Positions 54,993 to 63,569 of a stretch of DNA of 64,000 nt are shown here, piece after piece. This DNA is from Photorhabdus akhurstii (lineage in GTDB: Bacteria; Pseudomonadota; Gammaproteobacteria; Enterobacterales; Enterobacteriaceae). Below the pieces are notes generated by a model. That model was given only the letters and a program-made list of their open reading frames with translations, was not told the DNA's origin and did no database searches. The stretch spans positions 248,001 through 312,000 of the forward strand of contig NZ_RCWE01000001.1 in the NCBI RefSeq assembly GCF_018448925.1. Reading direction: 5' to 3'. Within the stretch, counting starts at the first letter, position 1; each line of letters opens with the position of its first letter. Made by a program: the position numbers and the translations under genes.

Positions 54993-55421
54993 ATGATGTA
55001 TTCAGTTAAAGGTGTTCAATATCAAACATTGGTAAATATCCCTAAAAATATTGGGTTAGGATATTCGGGGCGTGACGGTAAAGTTCACCTTATTGATGGT
55101 GAATTCCTATTTTATGGTTCTGTTGATATTCAAGGTGAGAACGGGCCTATCAATAAAAAAACGGAAGTTGATGCTAACTGGACGGTAAAATTTAATGAAA
55201 TGCCTTGCGATAGTCAGGGTAATATCTTGCTCAAATCTCACTGGCTTAGTCCTGCGAGCAATGATAGCTGGCTTGTAAAAGATAAAATGCGGCTCATGAT
55301 TCTTTGCTCAAAAGAACCAACTCATCGATTAATTCTTGAGACCGGTGAAATCATTGATAATAAAGTTGACAACGATTATCTTCGTAACATGATATTTTCT
55401 TACACCATACTACGGCGCTAA
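54993..55421 (+). CDS. Hypothetical protein
   Basis: 142 residues, no signal peptide or membrane segment, predicted mostly beta (VKGVQYQTLVNIPKNIGLGY, GEFLFYGSVDIQGENGPINK, MRLMILCSKEPTHRLILETG). No family recognised. AAAGGGG lies about 10 bases upstream of the start. It stands alone in AT-rich DNA between tail-fibre leftovers and the cas locus. Confidence 0.6.
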   Translation: MMYSVKGVQYQTLVNIPKNIGLGYSGRDGKVHLIDGEFLFYGSVDIQGENGPINKKTEVDANWTVKFNEMPCDSQGNILLKSHWLSPASNDSWLVKDKMRLMILCSKEPTHRLILETGEIIDNKVDNDYLRNMIFSYTILRR

Positions 55422-55734
55422 TAGTATGCGATGCGTTTAACTTAAAAAAATGCTCTGATATTTTCAGGGCATTTCCTTAATTATGGAGATAATTTACCAT
55501 TGTTCAGATAGAATGGAATATTAGATATATGAGAAAACAACCTGATGTTTTTATTTAATGATGGGAGTGATTGCTGAAACTGTTTGTATAAGTGATTGAT
55601 ATAATGGTGGTATATTAGGTGGGTGAATTATTATAGGATTATTAGCTAATAAGATAGGTGAATAAAAATAAAGTAATTTATGAGTAGAGGAGTTTAATTG
55701 AAATGGTGGCAGTAAATAATCACTTTTTATCTGT

Positions 55735-55932
55735 AATGTTTATATTCAATCTCGTAATGACAGTGATATAGATTATATCTCTAATCAAGCTAATTATGTT
55801 GCTGAAAATATAAATTGTAGACTTGGTAAATTGGGTAATATTGAGCTTTTCAATATTTAAATTCATGGTGAAATTAATACAACTGTTGGCGTATTGGATG
55901 ATGTCACTATTGAAAAGGGGCTGCGAGATTAA
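55735..55932 (+). pseudogene. Possible relic of an unknown coding sequence
   Basis: One plus-strand frame reads YIQSRNDSDIDYISNQANYV then INCRLGKLGNIELFNI and a stop, followed in frame by IHGEINTTVGVLDDVTIEKG and another stop. The composition looks protein-like although no start or ribosome-binding site is present. I cannot name it. The remainder of 55422-56130 holds nothing I can support. Confidence 0.3.
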
Positions 55933-56129
55933 GAGGTACTGATTTTTGTTGATAATCGAATTCAGTGAATTGGCTTCATCATCATTGAACGCTTTATAGG
56001 CAACAATTCTCACTTACTGCACAGATCTTAGGACAGACGACTTAAGTATGTGATGATATTTTTGCTGCTACCTTATTTTTACCCTTTTTTTGAAGGGAGT
56101 TGTAATTGATTGATTTTATGGATAAATTA

Positions 56130-56210
56130 ATTATCACTTATAAATGGTTTTTTTCATTTTTTAATAGTTATGCTATTTAAAAATCAACAAGTTAAAGTTA
56201 ATATGTAATA
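56130..56210 (+). promoter_or_regulatory. CRISPR leader of the mini-array
   Basis: Shares TTTTTTCATTTTTT and GTTAATATGTAA in the same positions relative to the first repeat as the leader at 29460-29547. It probably also drives the cas2-3 transcript now. Confidence 0.7.
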
Positions 56211-56298
56211 GTGCACTGTCGTACAGGCAGCTTAGAAAATTCACTAATACTCAACAATATTGCAGGTAATGTGCACTGCCGTACAGGCAGCTTAGAAG
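56211..56298 (+). CRISPR. Two-repeat CRISPR remnant fused to cas1 tail
   Basis: Two copies of the same 28-bp repeat (56211-56238 with C to T at position 9; 56271-56298 with the last A changed to G) flank one 32-bp spacer (56239-56270). No third repeat follows: the sequence passes directly into the 3' part of cas1. Confidence 0.9.
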
Positions 56299-56432
56299 CG
56301 GCAATGGCTGGAGAAGATGAACAGGAATTTCGCCAACGCTGTATTAGTGGATTTCAAAAATCTGAGGCATTGGACACTATGATTGATGCCCTGCATGCAA
56401 ACAATTGCTCAGCAACTGAGTCAGGTGGCACG
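56299..56432 (+). pseudogene. cas1: cas1 3'-terminal fragment
   Basis: Right after the second repeat the frame reads AMAGEDEQEFRQRCISGFQK and SEALDTMIDALHANN, the C-terminal end of type I-F Cas1 (homologues have AMRGDEEQDFRQ and ALDFMIDTL). The other 85-90% of the gene is missing. No stop codon separates this piece from cas2-3, so a GTG-started frame in the CRISPR repeat runs through all of it (56211-59747). Confidence 0.85.
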
Positions 56433-59400
56433 ATGAATATTCTTTTAGTCTCTCAATGTAATAAACGCGCGCTAACAGAAACCCGCCGAATTTTGGATCA
56501 ATTTGCTGAACGTAAAGGTGATAGAACTTGGCAAACGGCTATCACACTGGAAGGTTTAAATACTTTGCGTAAGCTATTGCGTAAAACGGCACGTCGTAAT
56601 ACGGCGGTTGCTTGCCATTGGATAAAAAGTGGTGGTCAAACTGAACTGTTATGGATAGTCGGGAATTTGCGACGCTTTAACTCTCGGGGAGTTGTACCTA
56701 CAAATACAACACAACGTGATGTGTTGAAAAGTCAGGATGAAAATCACTGGCATAGTGTAGAAGCTATCAGTTTATTGGCGGCGGTTGCCGGGTTATTTCA
56801 TGATTTTGGTAAAGCTAATGCGTTGTTCCAGCAAGGTTTACGAGGAGACGGGCGGTTTCAACCGTACCGACATGAATGGGTATCTTTGCGGCTTTTTCAG
56901 GCATTTGTTGATAAGCAAGATGATAAGGAATGGTTAACTTCGTTGAGTCAGATTGAGTCTGGTGATGAGGATAAGATTCTTTCCCGCTTGGTTAAGGATG
57001 GTATCAATTCCTATGCAAACCCTTTTACTGATTTACCGCCATTGGCAACCACTGTTGCTTGGCTAATCCTCTCTCATCATCGTCTTCCTGTTTATCCTAG
57101 TTATGACGATCGGTATGTACGCAGACCACAATTAAAAGATATTGATAGTTGGCTGACTAAGCACTTAGAACCGTCATGGAATTCAGTCAACATGGATAAT
57201 AAGGTCTGGAGTGATCAGGATAAACATGATGTCTGGACATTCCCAAATGGTACACCTATCCGCAGTCAGACTTGGCGTCAGAAAGCACAAAAATTTGCGC
57301 GAAGAGCGCTGCAATCAGCGTCATTATCGCAATATGGCAATCTGAACCAGCGTTTCACCAGTCATATGTCTCGACTGGTTTTAATGCTGGCCGATCATCA
57401 TTATTCATCGTTGCCTGCAACTTTGGGTTGGCAGGATGTTAACTATGGGGTATTTGCCAATACTGATAAGACCACCGGCAAGTGCAAGCAGCGATTAGAT
57501 GAACACAATATTGGTGTTGGGCAGAATGCTTTATTACTAGGGAGAAACTTGCCACATATCCGCAAAACGCTGCCTGCGATTACCCGGCACAAAGGATTTA
57601 AACAACGCAGTAAAGATGAAAAATATCGTTGGCAGGATCAGGCGTTCGATGTTGCATGTGCTTTACGTGAACGTTCAGTAGAACAGGGTTTTTTTGGCAT
57701 TAATATGGCTTCTACTGGTTGTGGTAAAACTTTTGCTAATGCACGCATCATGTATGGATTAGCTGATGAAAAACAAGGATGCCGTTTCTCCATTGCTTTG
57801 GGGTTAAGAACGTTAACGTTACAAACCGGTGATGCATTACGTAAAAGATTGTACTTGGAAGAAGACGATCTGGCGGTGCTTATTGGTTCTCAGGCAGTGA
57901 AAGAGTTGCATCAACTTCAACTTCGTCAAAAGGAGCTTGAACCTGATGTGGGTAGTATATCCGCGGAAGCATTATTTGCAGAACATCAATATATTAGTTA
58001 TGACGGCAGCTTAGATGGTGGTTACTTGGGGAAATGGTTATGCAAAGATAAGTTGAACGAAAAAAATGATAAACTTAACGAACTACTTAGCGCACCTGTG
58101 CTGGTGACAACCATCGACCATTTAATTCCCGCCACTGAGGGTATTCGTGGTGGAAAGCAAATTGCACCCATGCTGAGGTTATTTACTTCTGATTTGGTGT
58201 TGGATGAGCCGGATGATTTTGATATTAACGACTTGCCTGCTTTATGTAGGTTAGTGAACTGGGCAGGGTTATTAGGTTCGCGGGTATTGTTTTCATCGGC
58301 CACATTACCTCCTGCGTTGATTCAGACATTGTTCAATGCTTATCGGGCTGGACGCCAAGATTATCAATTAGCATGTGGTCAACCAGGTGCTCCGGTGAAT
58401 ATCTGTTGTGCTTGGTTTGATGAATATGAAACAACGCAACAGGATGTGGTCGATGCATATCAGTTTCAGGAACAGCATAACATTTTCGTTAATAAGCGTA
58501 TTGGCAGGCTTAAAGAAACGGTGCCATTGCGTAAAGCTGAACTTGTACCGGTTATTTCTGAAAGTTGTGAAGTTAATGATGTTATTAATACTATCGCCGA
58601 AGTGATGAATCGCTCTATATTGAAGTTGCATGAAGAACATCATCAAACCCACTCATCGGGTAAAACCGTCTCTATTGGTTTAATCCGTATGGCAAATATT
58701 AATCCACTAGTTGCTGTTGCACAGCGGTTATTACAAATACCATCCCCTGAAAATGTGCGTATCCATTATTGTGTTTATCACAGCCAGCATCCTTTGGCGA
58801 TACGTTCTCATCTTGAACATCGGTTGGATTCAACGTTAACACGATACGATGAAGAATCGTTGTGGCAGGTGGCGGAAATTCGCAAAGCATTAGAAGAGAC
58901 ACCAGAAAGGCATCATATTTTTGTGGTAATAGCAACCTCTGTAGCTGAAGTAGGGAGGGATCACGATTACGACTGGTCCATTGCCGAACCCAGTTCAATG
59001 CGTTCATTGATACAACTTGCTGGACGTATTCAACGTCATCGACGAAAAGAACCACGGGTGCCTAATCTGCATATTCTGGCGAAAAACTATAACGCACTTA
59101 AAGCGACTAATTTAGAACATCCGGTTTATTGTCGCCCAGGGTTTGAATCGAAAGATTATCTTTTTGCTAGTCATGATTTACATGAATTACTGGAACCTTA
59201 TCAATATGAACTAATCAGTGCATTGCCGAGAATAAAGGAACGCGATAATGCTGGAGATAGTTCACCGTTTGAAAATTTGGTCGATCTTGAGCATCAACGT
59301 TTATGGGAAGAGCTTCAAGGTGTTTCTGATAATGAACATGGTTATTGCTCAGCACTTTGGTGGCGTAAACAAGCCTCATGGTGTGCGGAACTTCAACTCT

Positions 59401-59747
59401 ATAAGCCATTTCGTAAGCCTGAAATTGGTTATAAATCTGATCGATTGTATTATCTGTGGCTTGAAGAAGAGGGTGAAAAGGCGAAATTTATGGCTCCAGA
59501 CAGTGGTCCTGCTGGGATAAAAGACGATGGTAAGTTTAAGGATGTACAGGAGCTATTGTTTGCGTCGGGTGTAAATATTTGGATTGAACTTGATACTGAG
59601 ACAATTTACCAAGATCTGGCTGATACCCATGAGATGGAACTAAAAGATATCAGCCAACGCTTTGGTGAGATTTGCCTCAGGAAAAAAGATGGCGGAGACG
59701 CATGGTGTTATCATCCGTTTTTAGGGGTATTTGGCGCACCTAGTTGA
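56433..59747 (+). CDS. cas3: Cas2-Cas3 fusion nuclease-helicase (type I-F)
   Basis: The type I-F interference nuclease. A Cas2-like N-terminus (MNILLVSQCNKRALTETRRI) is followed by an HD nuclease (AGLFHDFGKANALFQQGL, HEWVSLRLF) and an SF2 helicase: Walker A STGCGKTFANARI, motif II LVLDEPDDFD, motif III SSATLPPA, motif VI IQLAGRIQRHR. A C-terminal domain closes the protein. 1104 residues from the ATG at 56433, which has AGGTGG 5 bases upstream. The larger open frame reaches back through the cas1 fragment and CRISPR repeats. All catalytic motifs look intact. Confidence 0.95.
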   Translation: MNILLVSQCNKRALTETRRILDQFAERKGDRTWQTAITLEGLNTLRKLLRKTARRNTAVACHWIKSGGQTELLWIVGNLRRFNSRGVVPTNTTQRDVLKSQDENHWHSVEAISLLAAVAGLFHDFGKANALFQQGLRGDGRFQPYRHEWVSLRLFQAFVDKQDDKEWLTSLSQIESGDEDKILSRLVKDGINSYANPFTDLPPLATTVAWLILSHHRLPVYPSYDDRYVRRPQLKDIDSWLTKHLEPSWNSVNMDNKVWSDQDKHDVWTFPNGTPIRSQTWRQKAQKFARRALQSASLSQYGNLNQRFTSHMSRLVLMLADHHYSSLPATLGWQDVNYGVFANTDKTTGKCKQRLDEHNIGVGQNALLLGRNLPHIRKTLPAITRHKGFKQRSKDEKYRWQDQAFDVACALRERSVEQGFFGINMASTGCGKTFANARIMYGLADEKQGCRFSIALGLRTLTLQTGDALRKRLYLEEDDLAVLIGSQAVKELHQLQLRQKELEPDVGSISAEALFAEHQYISYDGSLDGGYLGKWLCKDKLNEKNDKLNELLSAPVLVTTIDHLIPATEGIRGGKQIAPMLRLFTSDLVLDEPDDFDINDLPALCRLVNWAGLLGSRVLFSSATLPPALIQTLFNAYRAGRQDYQLACGQPGAPVNICCAWFDEYETTQQDVVDAYQFQEQHNIFVNKRIGRLKETVPLRKAELVPVISESCEVNDVINTIAEVMNRSILKLHEEHHQTHSSGKTVSIGLIRMANINPLVAVAQRLLQIPSPENVRIHYCVYHSQHPLAIRSHLEHRLDSTLTRYDEESLWQVAEIRKALEETPERHHIFVVIATSVAEVGRDHDYDWSIAEPSSMRSLIQLAGRIQRHRRKEPRVPNLHILAKNYNALKATNLEHPVYCRPGFESKDYLFASHDLHELLEPYQYELISALPRIKERDNAGDSSPFENLVDLEHQRLWEELQGVSDNEHGYCSALWWRKQASWCAELQLYKPFRKPEIGYKSDRLYYLWLEEEGEKAKFMAPDSGPAGIKDDGKFKDVQELLFASGVNIWIELDTETIYQDLADTHEMELKDISQRFGEICLRKKDGGDAWCYHPFLGVFGAPS

Positions 59748-59754
59748 GTGCGCC

Positions 59755-59828
59755 GCTGCCTGTACGGCAGTTGGTTTCTACCTAAGATTAAGACAACATG
59801 TTTCTAAGCTGCTTATACAGCAGTTCTT
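59755..59828 (-). ncRNA. Candidate crRNA-like RNA (degenerate repeat-guide-repeat, CreR/CreA type)
   Basis: Read on the minus strand, 59828-59801 matches the CRISPR repeat at 22 of 28 positions. The stem CTGCC/GGCAG has become CTGCT/AGCAG, a compensatory pair change, and the 8-nt 5' handle CTTAGAAA is intact. A 25-nt guide follows (59800-59776), then a second repeat core whose stem-loop is perfect (59770-59755, CTGCCGTACAGGCAGC on the minus strand) but which lacks the 5' handle. These are exactly the parts needed to make one crRNA with Cas6f. A minus-strand TATACA (59833-59828) could serve as its -10 box. Confidence 0.7.
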
Positions 59829-59870
59829 GTATAGTTAAGTATTTTGAAAAATTAAATTCCATATGTAATT

Positions 59871-59897
59871 TCATACCTAAGAATAAGACGACATGGG
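59871..59897 (-). promoter_or_regulatory. Predicted Csy-complex target site with CC PAM
   Basis: 59871-59895 matches the guide of the crRNA-like RNA at 21 of 25 positions. Mismatches fall at guide positions 6 (flipped out in type I complexes), 13, 23 and 24. The bases directly 5' of the protospacer on the minus strand are CC, the type I-F PAM. The guide's own locus has the repeat handle there instead, so it would not target itself. Confidence 0.65.
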
Positions 59898-59924
59898 TTG
59901 ATCATTTTATCGGTGTAGTATAAA
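59898..59924 (+). promoter_or_regulatory. Likely promoter of the small ORF and csy operon
   Basis: TTGATC (59898-59903) and TATAAA (59919-59924) are separated by 15 bases, a short but possible sigma-70 promoter. The -35-like box directly abuts the PAM of the predicted Csy target. Confidence 0.45.
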
Positions 59925-59958
59925 GTGTATCTGTAAACAGTTCATTTTAGGAACAGCG

Positions 59959-60132
59959 ATGAAAAGAAAATCTAATAAGAAACCCGGTAAGGCAGGAAAT
60001 CTACTGAGTATGGTTATCATGCTACTTATATATCTGCCCTCCGTGACTGATTTCCATAAGGAGCCAAGTGTTGTTCAAGGTCAAAAAGCAATCACAATAT
60101 CTGTTACTATCAGTCAAGGTTCTGCTAACTAG
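59959..60132 (+). CDS. 57-residue membrane peptide in the cas operon (toxin-like candidate)
   Basis: MKRKSNKKPGKAGNLLSMVI continues MLLIYLPSVTDFHKEPSVVQ and ends TISQGSAN. A strongly basic N-terminus is followed by one short hydrophobic segment, the look of many small membrane toxins and other bitopic peptides. TAGGAAC lies 7-8 bases before the ATG. It lies between the crRNA-like element and csy1 and downstream of the predicted Csy-bound promoter. I recognise no family; the resemblance to CreT is positional only. Confidence 0.5.
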   Translation: MKRKSNKKPGKAGNLLSMVIMLLIYLPSVTDFHKEPSVVQGQKAITISVTISQGSAN

Positions 60133-60157
60133 TAGATTGATTGACTAATAAGCATAG

Positions 60158-60184
60158 CGTTATCTCTCTGTTTGAGAGATAGCG
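60158..60184 (+). terminator. Hairpin between the small ORF and csy1
   Basis: CGTTATCTCTC and GAGAGATAGCG form an 11-bp stem with one wobble. No T-run follows. It may limit read-through or set RNA processing ahead of csy1. Confidence 0.5.
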
Positions 60185-60223
60185 TATTCTGATAACCATT
60201 ATTGATAAGGTGAAATAGAGGTT

Positions 60224-61561
60224 ATGAATGAAAATGGGTTGAGTCGATTTATTACTGATTATATTGGAAACCGTAAACAGCCAAAGCTGGAGGCTTTTGA
60301 TAAAGAAGCGGAAAAGAGACTGGCAAAGTTAACATCTTCGGAGGATATAACACTGGTTCAGCAAGAGATCGCTGAACAGCGTAAGGCGTTGGAAGAACAT
60401 TATGAAGTCAGGAATTGGTTAGATGATGCCGCTAACAGGGCAAAGCAAATCAGTTTAGTGACACATGCTCTGAAATTTACTCATAGTGATGCCAGAGGTA
60501 GTAGTATTTTTGCGACATCATCAAATACAACTGGAAAATATCTTTCTACTGCAACTTTGTATAAACCTGTAATCGATTCAGTTGGTAATGCTGCTGCGCT
60601 TGATGTTGCAAAATTATTGCAAACAGAATACCAAGAAGATTCATTGGTGGCGTGTTTAAATCGGGGAGATTATTCAGCATTAGCTGAATTGGCGGAAAAT
60701 GAACAGCAACTTGAACGTTGGGTGAATGGATTTCGTCAAGCTCTATCAGATGAAACGCTTTCCTCACATAAGCTGGCAAAGCAACTTTATTTCCCGATAA
60801 ATAATGAGAGTGGTGAGTATCATTTATTAAGTCCATTATTTTCGTCATCTCTGGCTCATGCGATGTATCAGCGTATCGCTGAAGCCCGTTTTGGTGAATC
60901 ATCGAAAGAAATTAATAAGGCAAAGAAAGAAGAACGTTGGCATCCTGAAACTAGAGTAATTTATCCCAATACGGCTGTGCAGAATATAGGTGGAACTAAG
61001 CCGCAGAATATTTCTTACCTTAATAGCGTACGAGGTGGACGAGCTTGGCTTTTATCTTGTTCTGCTCCTAACTGGCAAAGTAATATCAAGCTGCCGGAAC
61101 GGCACAGATCCATTTTTGAACAGCGTAGTCAGTTTGTTCGGTTATCTTATCGTACTGTCAGATTGATGCGACAATATCTATTTCGTGCACAAAAACGTAC
61201 GGAAGAAATTCGACAGAATCGTCAGGCATATATTGATGAAATTATTGATATTTTATTTAGCTATGTTGCTAGTGTACAGGATCAGGTTGAATTTAAAGGT
61301 TGGAGTGCGAATTGTAAATTAAAACGTTCTCAGCAGCTTTGGCTTGATCCCTATCGTTGTCAACAGGATGAAATATTCAAATTTGAACGTGAAGGTGGAG
61401 ACTGGAAAAAAGAAATTGCTGACGATTTTGGTCTTTGGTTGAACAACGAATTGCGTCATGAACGGTTAGAATTTGGATTAACTGAACGTAATGAATGGGC
61501 CTCTGTGTTTAAAGAACGACTACGTGAATTTGAGTATGAATTGCCAGAGGTGCCGCTATGA
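60224..61561 (+). CDS. csy1: Csy1 / Cas8f, type I-F Cascade large subunit
   Basis: 445 residues. Forms the tail of the Csy complex with Csy2 and recognises the PAM. The N-terminus ([20 protein letters not shown]) and conserved central stretches ([35 protein letters not shown]) match the Cas8f family. GAGG lies 5-8 bases before the ATG. Its stop overlaps csy2 by four bases (ATGA). Confidence 0.94.
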   Translation: MNENGLSRFITDYIGNRKQPKLEAFDKEAEKRLAKLTSSEDITLVQQEIAEQRKALEEHYEVRNWLDDAANRAKQISLVTHALKFTHSDARGSSIFATSSNTTGKYLSTATLYKPVIDSVGNAAALDVAKLLQTEYQEDSLVACLNRGDYSALAELAENEQQLERWVNGFRQALSDETLSSHKLAKQLYFPINNESGEYHLLSPLFSSSLAHAMYQRIAEARFGESSKEINKAKKEERWHPETRVIYPNTAVQNIGGTKPQNISYLNSVRGGRAWLLSCSAPNWQSNIKLPERHRSIFEQRSQFVRLSYRTVRLMRQYLFRAQKRTEEIRQNRQAYIDEIIDILFSYVASVQDQVEFKGWSANCKLKRSQQLWLDPYRCQQDEIFKFEREGGDWKKEIADDFGLWLNNELRHERLEFGLTERNEWASVFKERLREFEYELPEVPL

Positions 61562-62526
61562 GCCATTTAATTATTTTACGTCATATTTGTGTAGAGAATG
61601 CTAATGCGATTACTGGTTTAACCTATGGTTTTCCGGCAATCACTCATTTTCTTGGTTTTACTCATGCACTTTCACGTAAGTTACAGCAAGGCCATGATTT
61701 AAGATTAGAAAATTGTGGCGTTATTTGTCATAACCACCAACTACATGCTCATCAGTCTGATCCTATTAGGGATAAAGTCTTTGCTTTAACCCGCAATCCA
61801 TTAACCAGAGAAGAAAAGACAGCTTCTTTTAATGAAGAAGGTCGTATGCATATGACAGTTTCTTTATTAATAGAATGTTCTGGTGAAATTGCTGGCGATG
61901 CAGGGGCTGACGAATTGGAACAATATTTACTAGAAATATGTCCAACTCAAAGACTAGCAGGTGGTACTATTATTGAAATTGCTAAAGTTAATGTTATTGC
62001 TTTTCCGCAGGAAGGGCAGGCAACCCGTAAATTAATGCGTCGTTTACTACCGGGTTTTGCCTTGCTAGATCGCTCTGAATTGTTAGCTAAACACTACGAA
62101 GAATTAAAACAGGATAATCCTCAAGCAGAGATGATTGATGCTTGGCTTGATTTTTCTACTATTAAAATGCGGGCAATTCCTACTCAGGATGATAAGCAAC
62201 CTGAAATTGGTGATCCTGCATATTGGGAATATATCCCCAAACCTGCTTCGGGATATTTAGTCCCCTTGATGACGGGTTATCAAGCGATATCACCATTATA
62301 TTCCGCCGGGAAAGTAGATAAAACTCGTGATCCTAATACTCCATTTCGTTTTGTAGAAGCAATCTATGGGGTAGGCGAATGGAAAAGCCCGCACCGTATT
62401 AATGATATTCGCCAGTTACTCTGGTGTTATGACTATCAAGAAGGAGAGGGTGTATACAGGTGTGGTAATCAACAGACTGTTTCCCGTCAATCCAAACCCA
62501 ATAAGAAAGTAAGAATAATCGACTGA
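61558..62526 (+). CDS. csy2: Csy2 / Cas5f
   Basis: 322 residues. The RAMP-fold Cas5f subunit holds the crRNA 5' handle with Csy1. Family features include [40 protein letters not shown] and [18 protein letters not shown]. Translationally coupled to csy1; csy3 starts 23 bases downstream. No lesion seen. Confidence 0.94.
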   Translation: MSHLIILRHICVENANAITGLTYGFPAITHFLGFTHALSRKLQQGHDLRLENCGVICHNHQLHAHQSDPIRDKVFALTRNPLTREEKTASFNEEGRMHMTVSLLIECSGEIAGDAGADELEQYLLEICPTQRLAGGTIIEIAKVNVIAFPQEGQATRKLMRRLLPGFALLDRSELLAKHYEELKQDNPQAEMIDAWLDFSTIKMRAIPTQDDKQPEIGDPAYWEYIPKPASGYLVPLMTGYQAISPLYSAGKVDKTRDPNTPFRFVEAIYGVGEWKSPHRINDIRQLLWCYDYQEGEGVYRCGNQQTVSRQSKPNKKVRIID

Positions 62527-62549
62527 TTAATTTAAAGAAGGATATCTAC

Positions 62550-63560
62550 ATGTCTAAATCCACTATTAAAACAGCTTCTGTACTGGCATTTGAACGTAAA
62601 CTTTCTAACTCTGATGCTTTAATGTTTGCTGGAAATTGGAAACAAATTGACGGTGAATGGAGACCTATTGCTATTCAGGAAAAAGCTGTCCGGGGGACGA
62701 TTTCTAACCGTTTGAAAAATGCATTAACCAGCGATCCAGCCAAACTGGATGCGGAGATTCAAAAAGCAAACCTGCAACGTGTCGATGTTGCCGCATTGCC
62801 TTTTGATGCGGATACCCTAAAAGTTAGTTTTACATTACGGGTCTTAGGCAATCTTTCAACACCATCAGTATGTAATGATCAGGATTATCAAGCTGAACTG
62901 GCAAACGTGATTAACGGTTATATCGCTGAACATGGTTTCAAAACACTTGCAGCACGTTATGCAGAAAACTTGGCTAATGGACGGTTTTTGTGGCGTAACC
63001 GAGTTGGAGCAGAAGAAATTAAGGTTCGCGTAAGTGGTAAGAGTGGCAAATGGTGGGAGTTTGATTGCGAAAATTTCAGCCTACGTGAATTTGGTAAGGT
63101 AGACGGTGATTTAGCTGAACTTGCCGCCGAAATTGCAGAAGGATTGGCAGGCGATAGATCAACATTATTCAATGTTGAGGCATTTGTTCGTTTGGGGCAT
63201 GGACAGGAGATTTTCCCTTCTCAAGAGTTGGTTCTCGATAGTAACAGTAAAAAAAGCAAAGTGTTGTATCAAGTCAATGAGATCGCTGCACTTCATTCGC
63301 AAAAAGTGGGTAATGCGCTCCGCACTATTGACACGTGGTACCCAGACGCTACGGAATTAGGTCTTGGCCCAATAGCGGTTGAACCCTATGGTTCTGTCAC
63401 CAGTCGTGGTAAGGCTTATCGTCAGCCTAAAGTAAAAATGGATTTTTATACTTTGTTAGATAACTGGGTTGTTAAAGGAAAAGCGCCAGAAGTAGAGCAA
63501 CAACACTATGTTATGGCGACGCTAATTCGTGGCGGTGTTTTTGGTGAAAAAGGTGAATAA
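62550..63560 (+). CDS. csy3: Csy3 / Cas7f backbone subunit
   Basis: 336 residues. Multiple copies form the helical backbone along the crRNA. Recognised by [40 protein letters not shown] and the C-terminal [19 protein letters not shown] lies 9 bases before the ATG. It is complete and 9 bases upstream of csy4. Confidence 0.95.
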   Translation: MSKSTIKTASVLAFERKLSNSDALMFAGNWKQIDGEWRPIAIQEKAVRGTISNRLKNALTSDPAKLDAEIQKANLQRVDVAALPFDADTLKVSFTLRVLGNLSTPSVCNDQDYQAELANVINGYIAEHGFKTLAARYAENLANGRFLWRNRVGAEEIKVRVSGKSGKWWEFDCENFSLREFGKVDGDLAELAAEIAEGLAGDRSTLFNVEAFVRLGHGQEIFPSQELVLDSNSKKSKVLYQVNEIAALHSQKVGNALRTIDTWYPDATELGLGPIAVEPYGSVTSRGKAYRQPKVKMDFYTLLDNWVVKGKAPEVEQQHYVMATLIRGGVFGEKGE

Positions 63561-63569
63561 GGGGATCAG

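Noticed and set aside
55720-56013. 97-codon minus-strand frame
   Set aside because: Low-complexity isoleucine/asparagine-rich translation of AT-rich DNA, no ribosome-binding site; the plus strand looks more protein-like.
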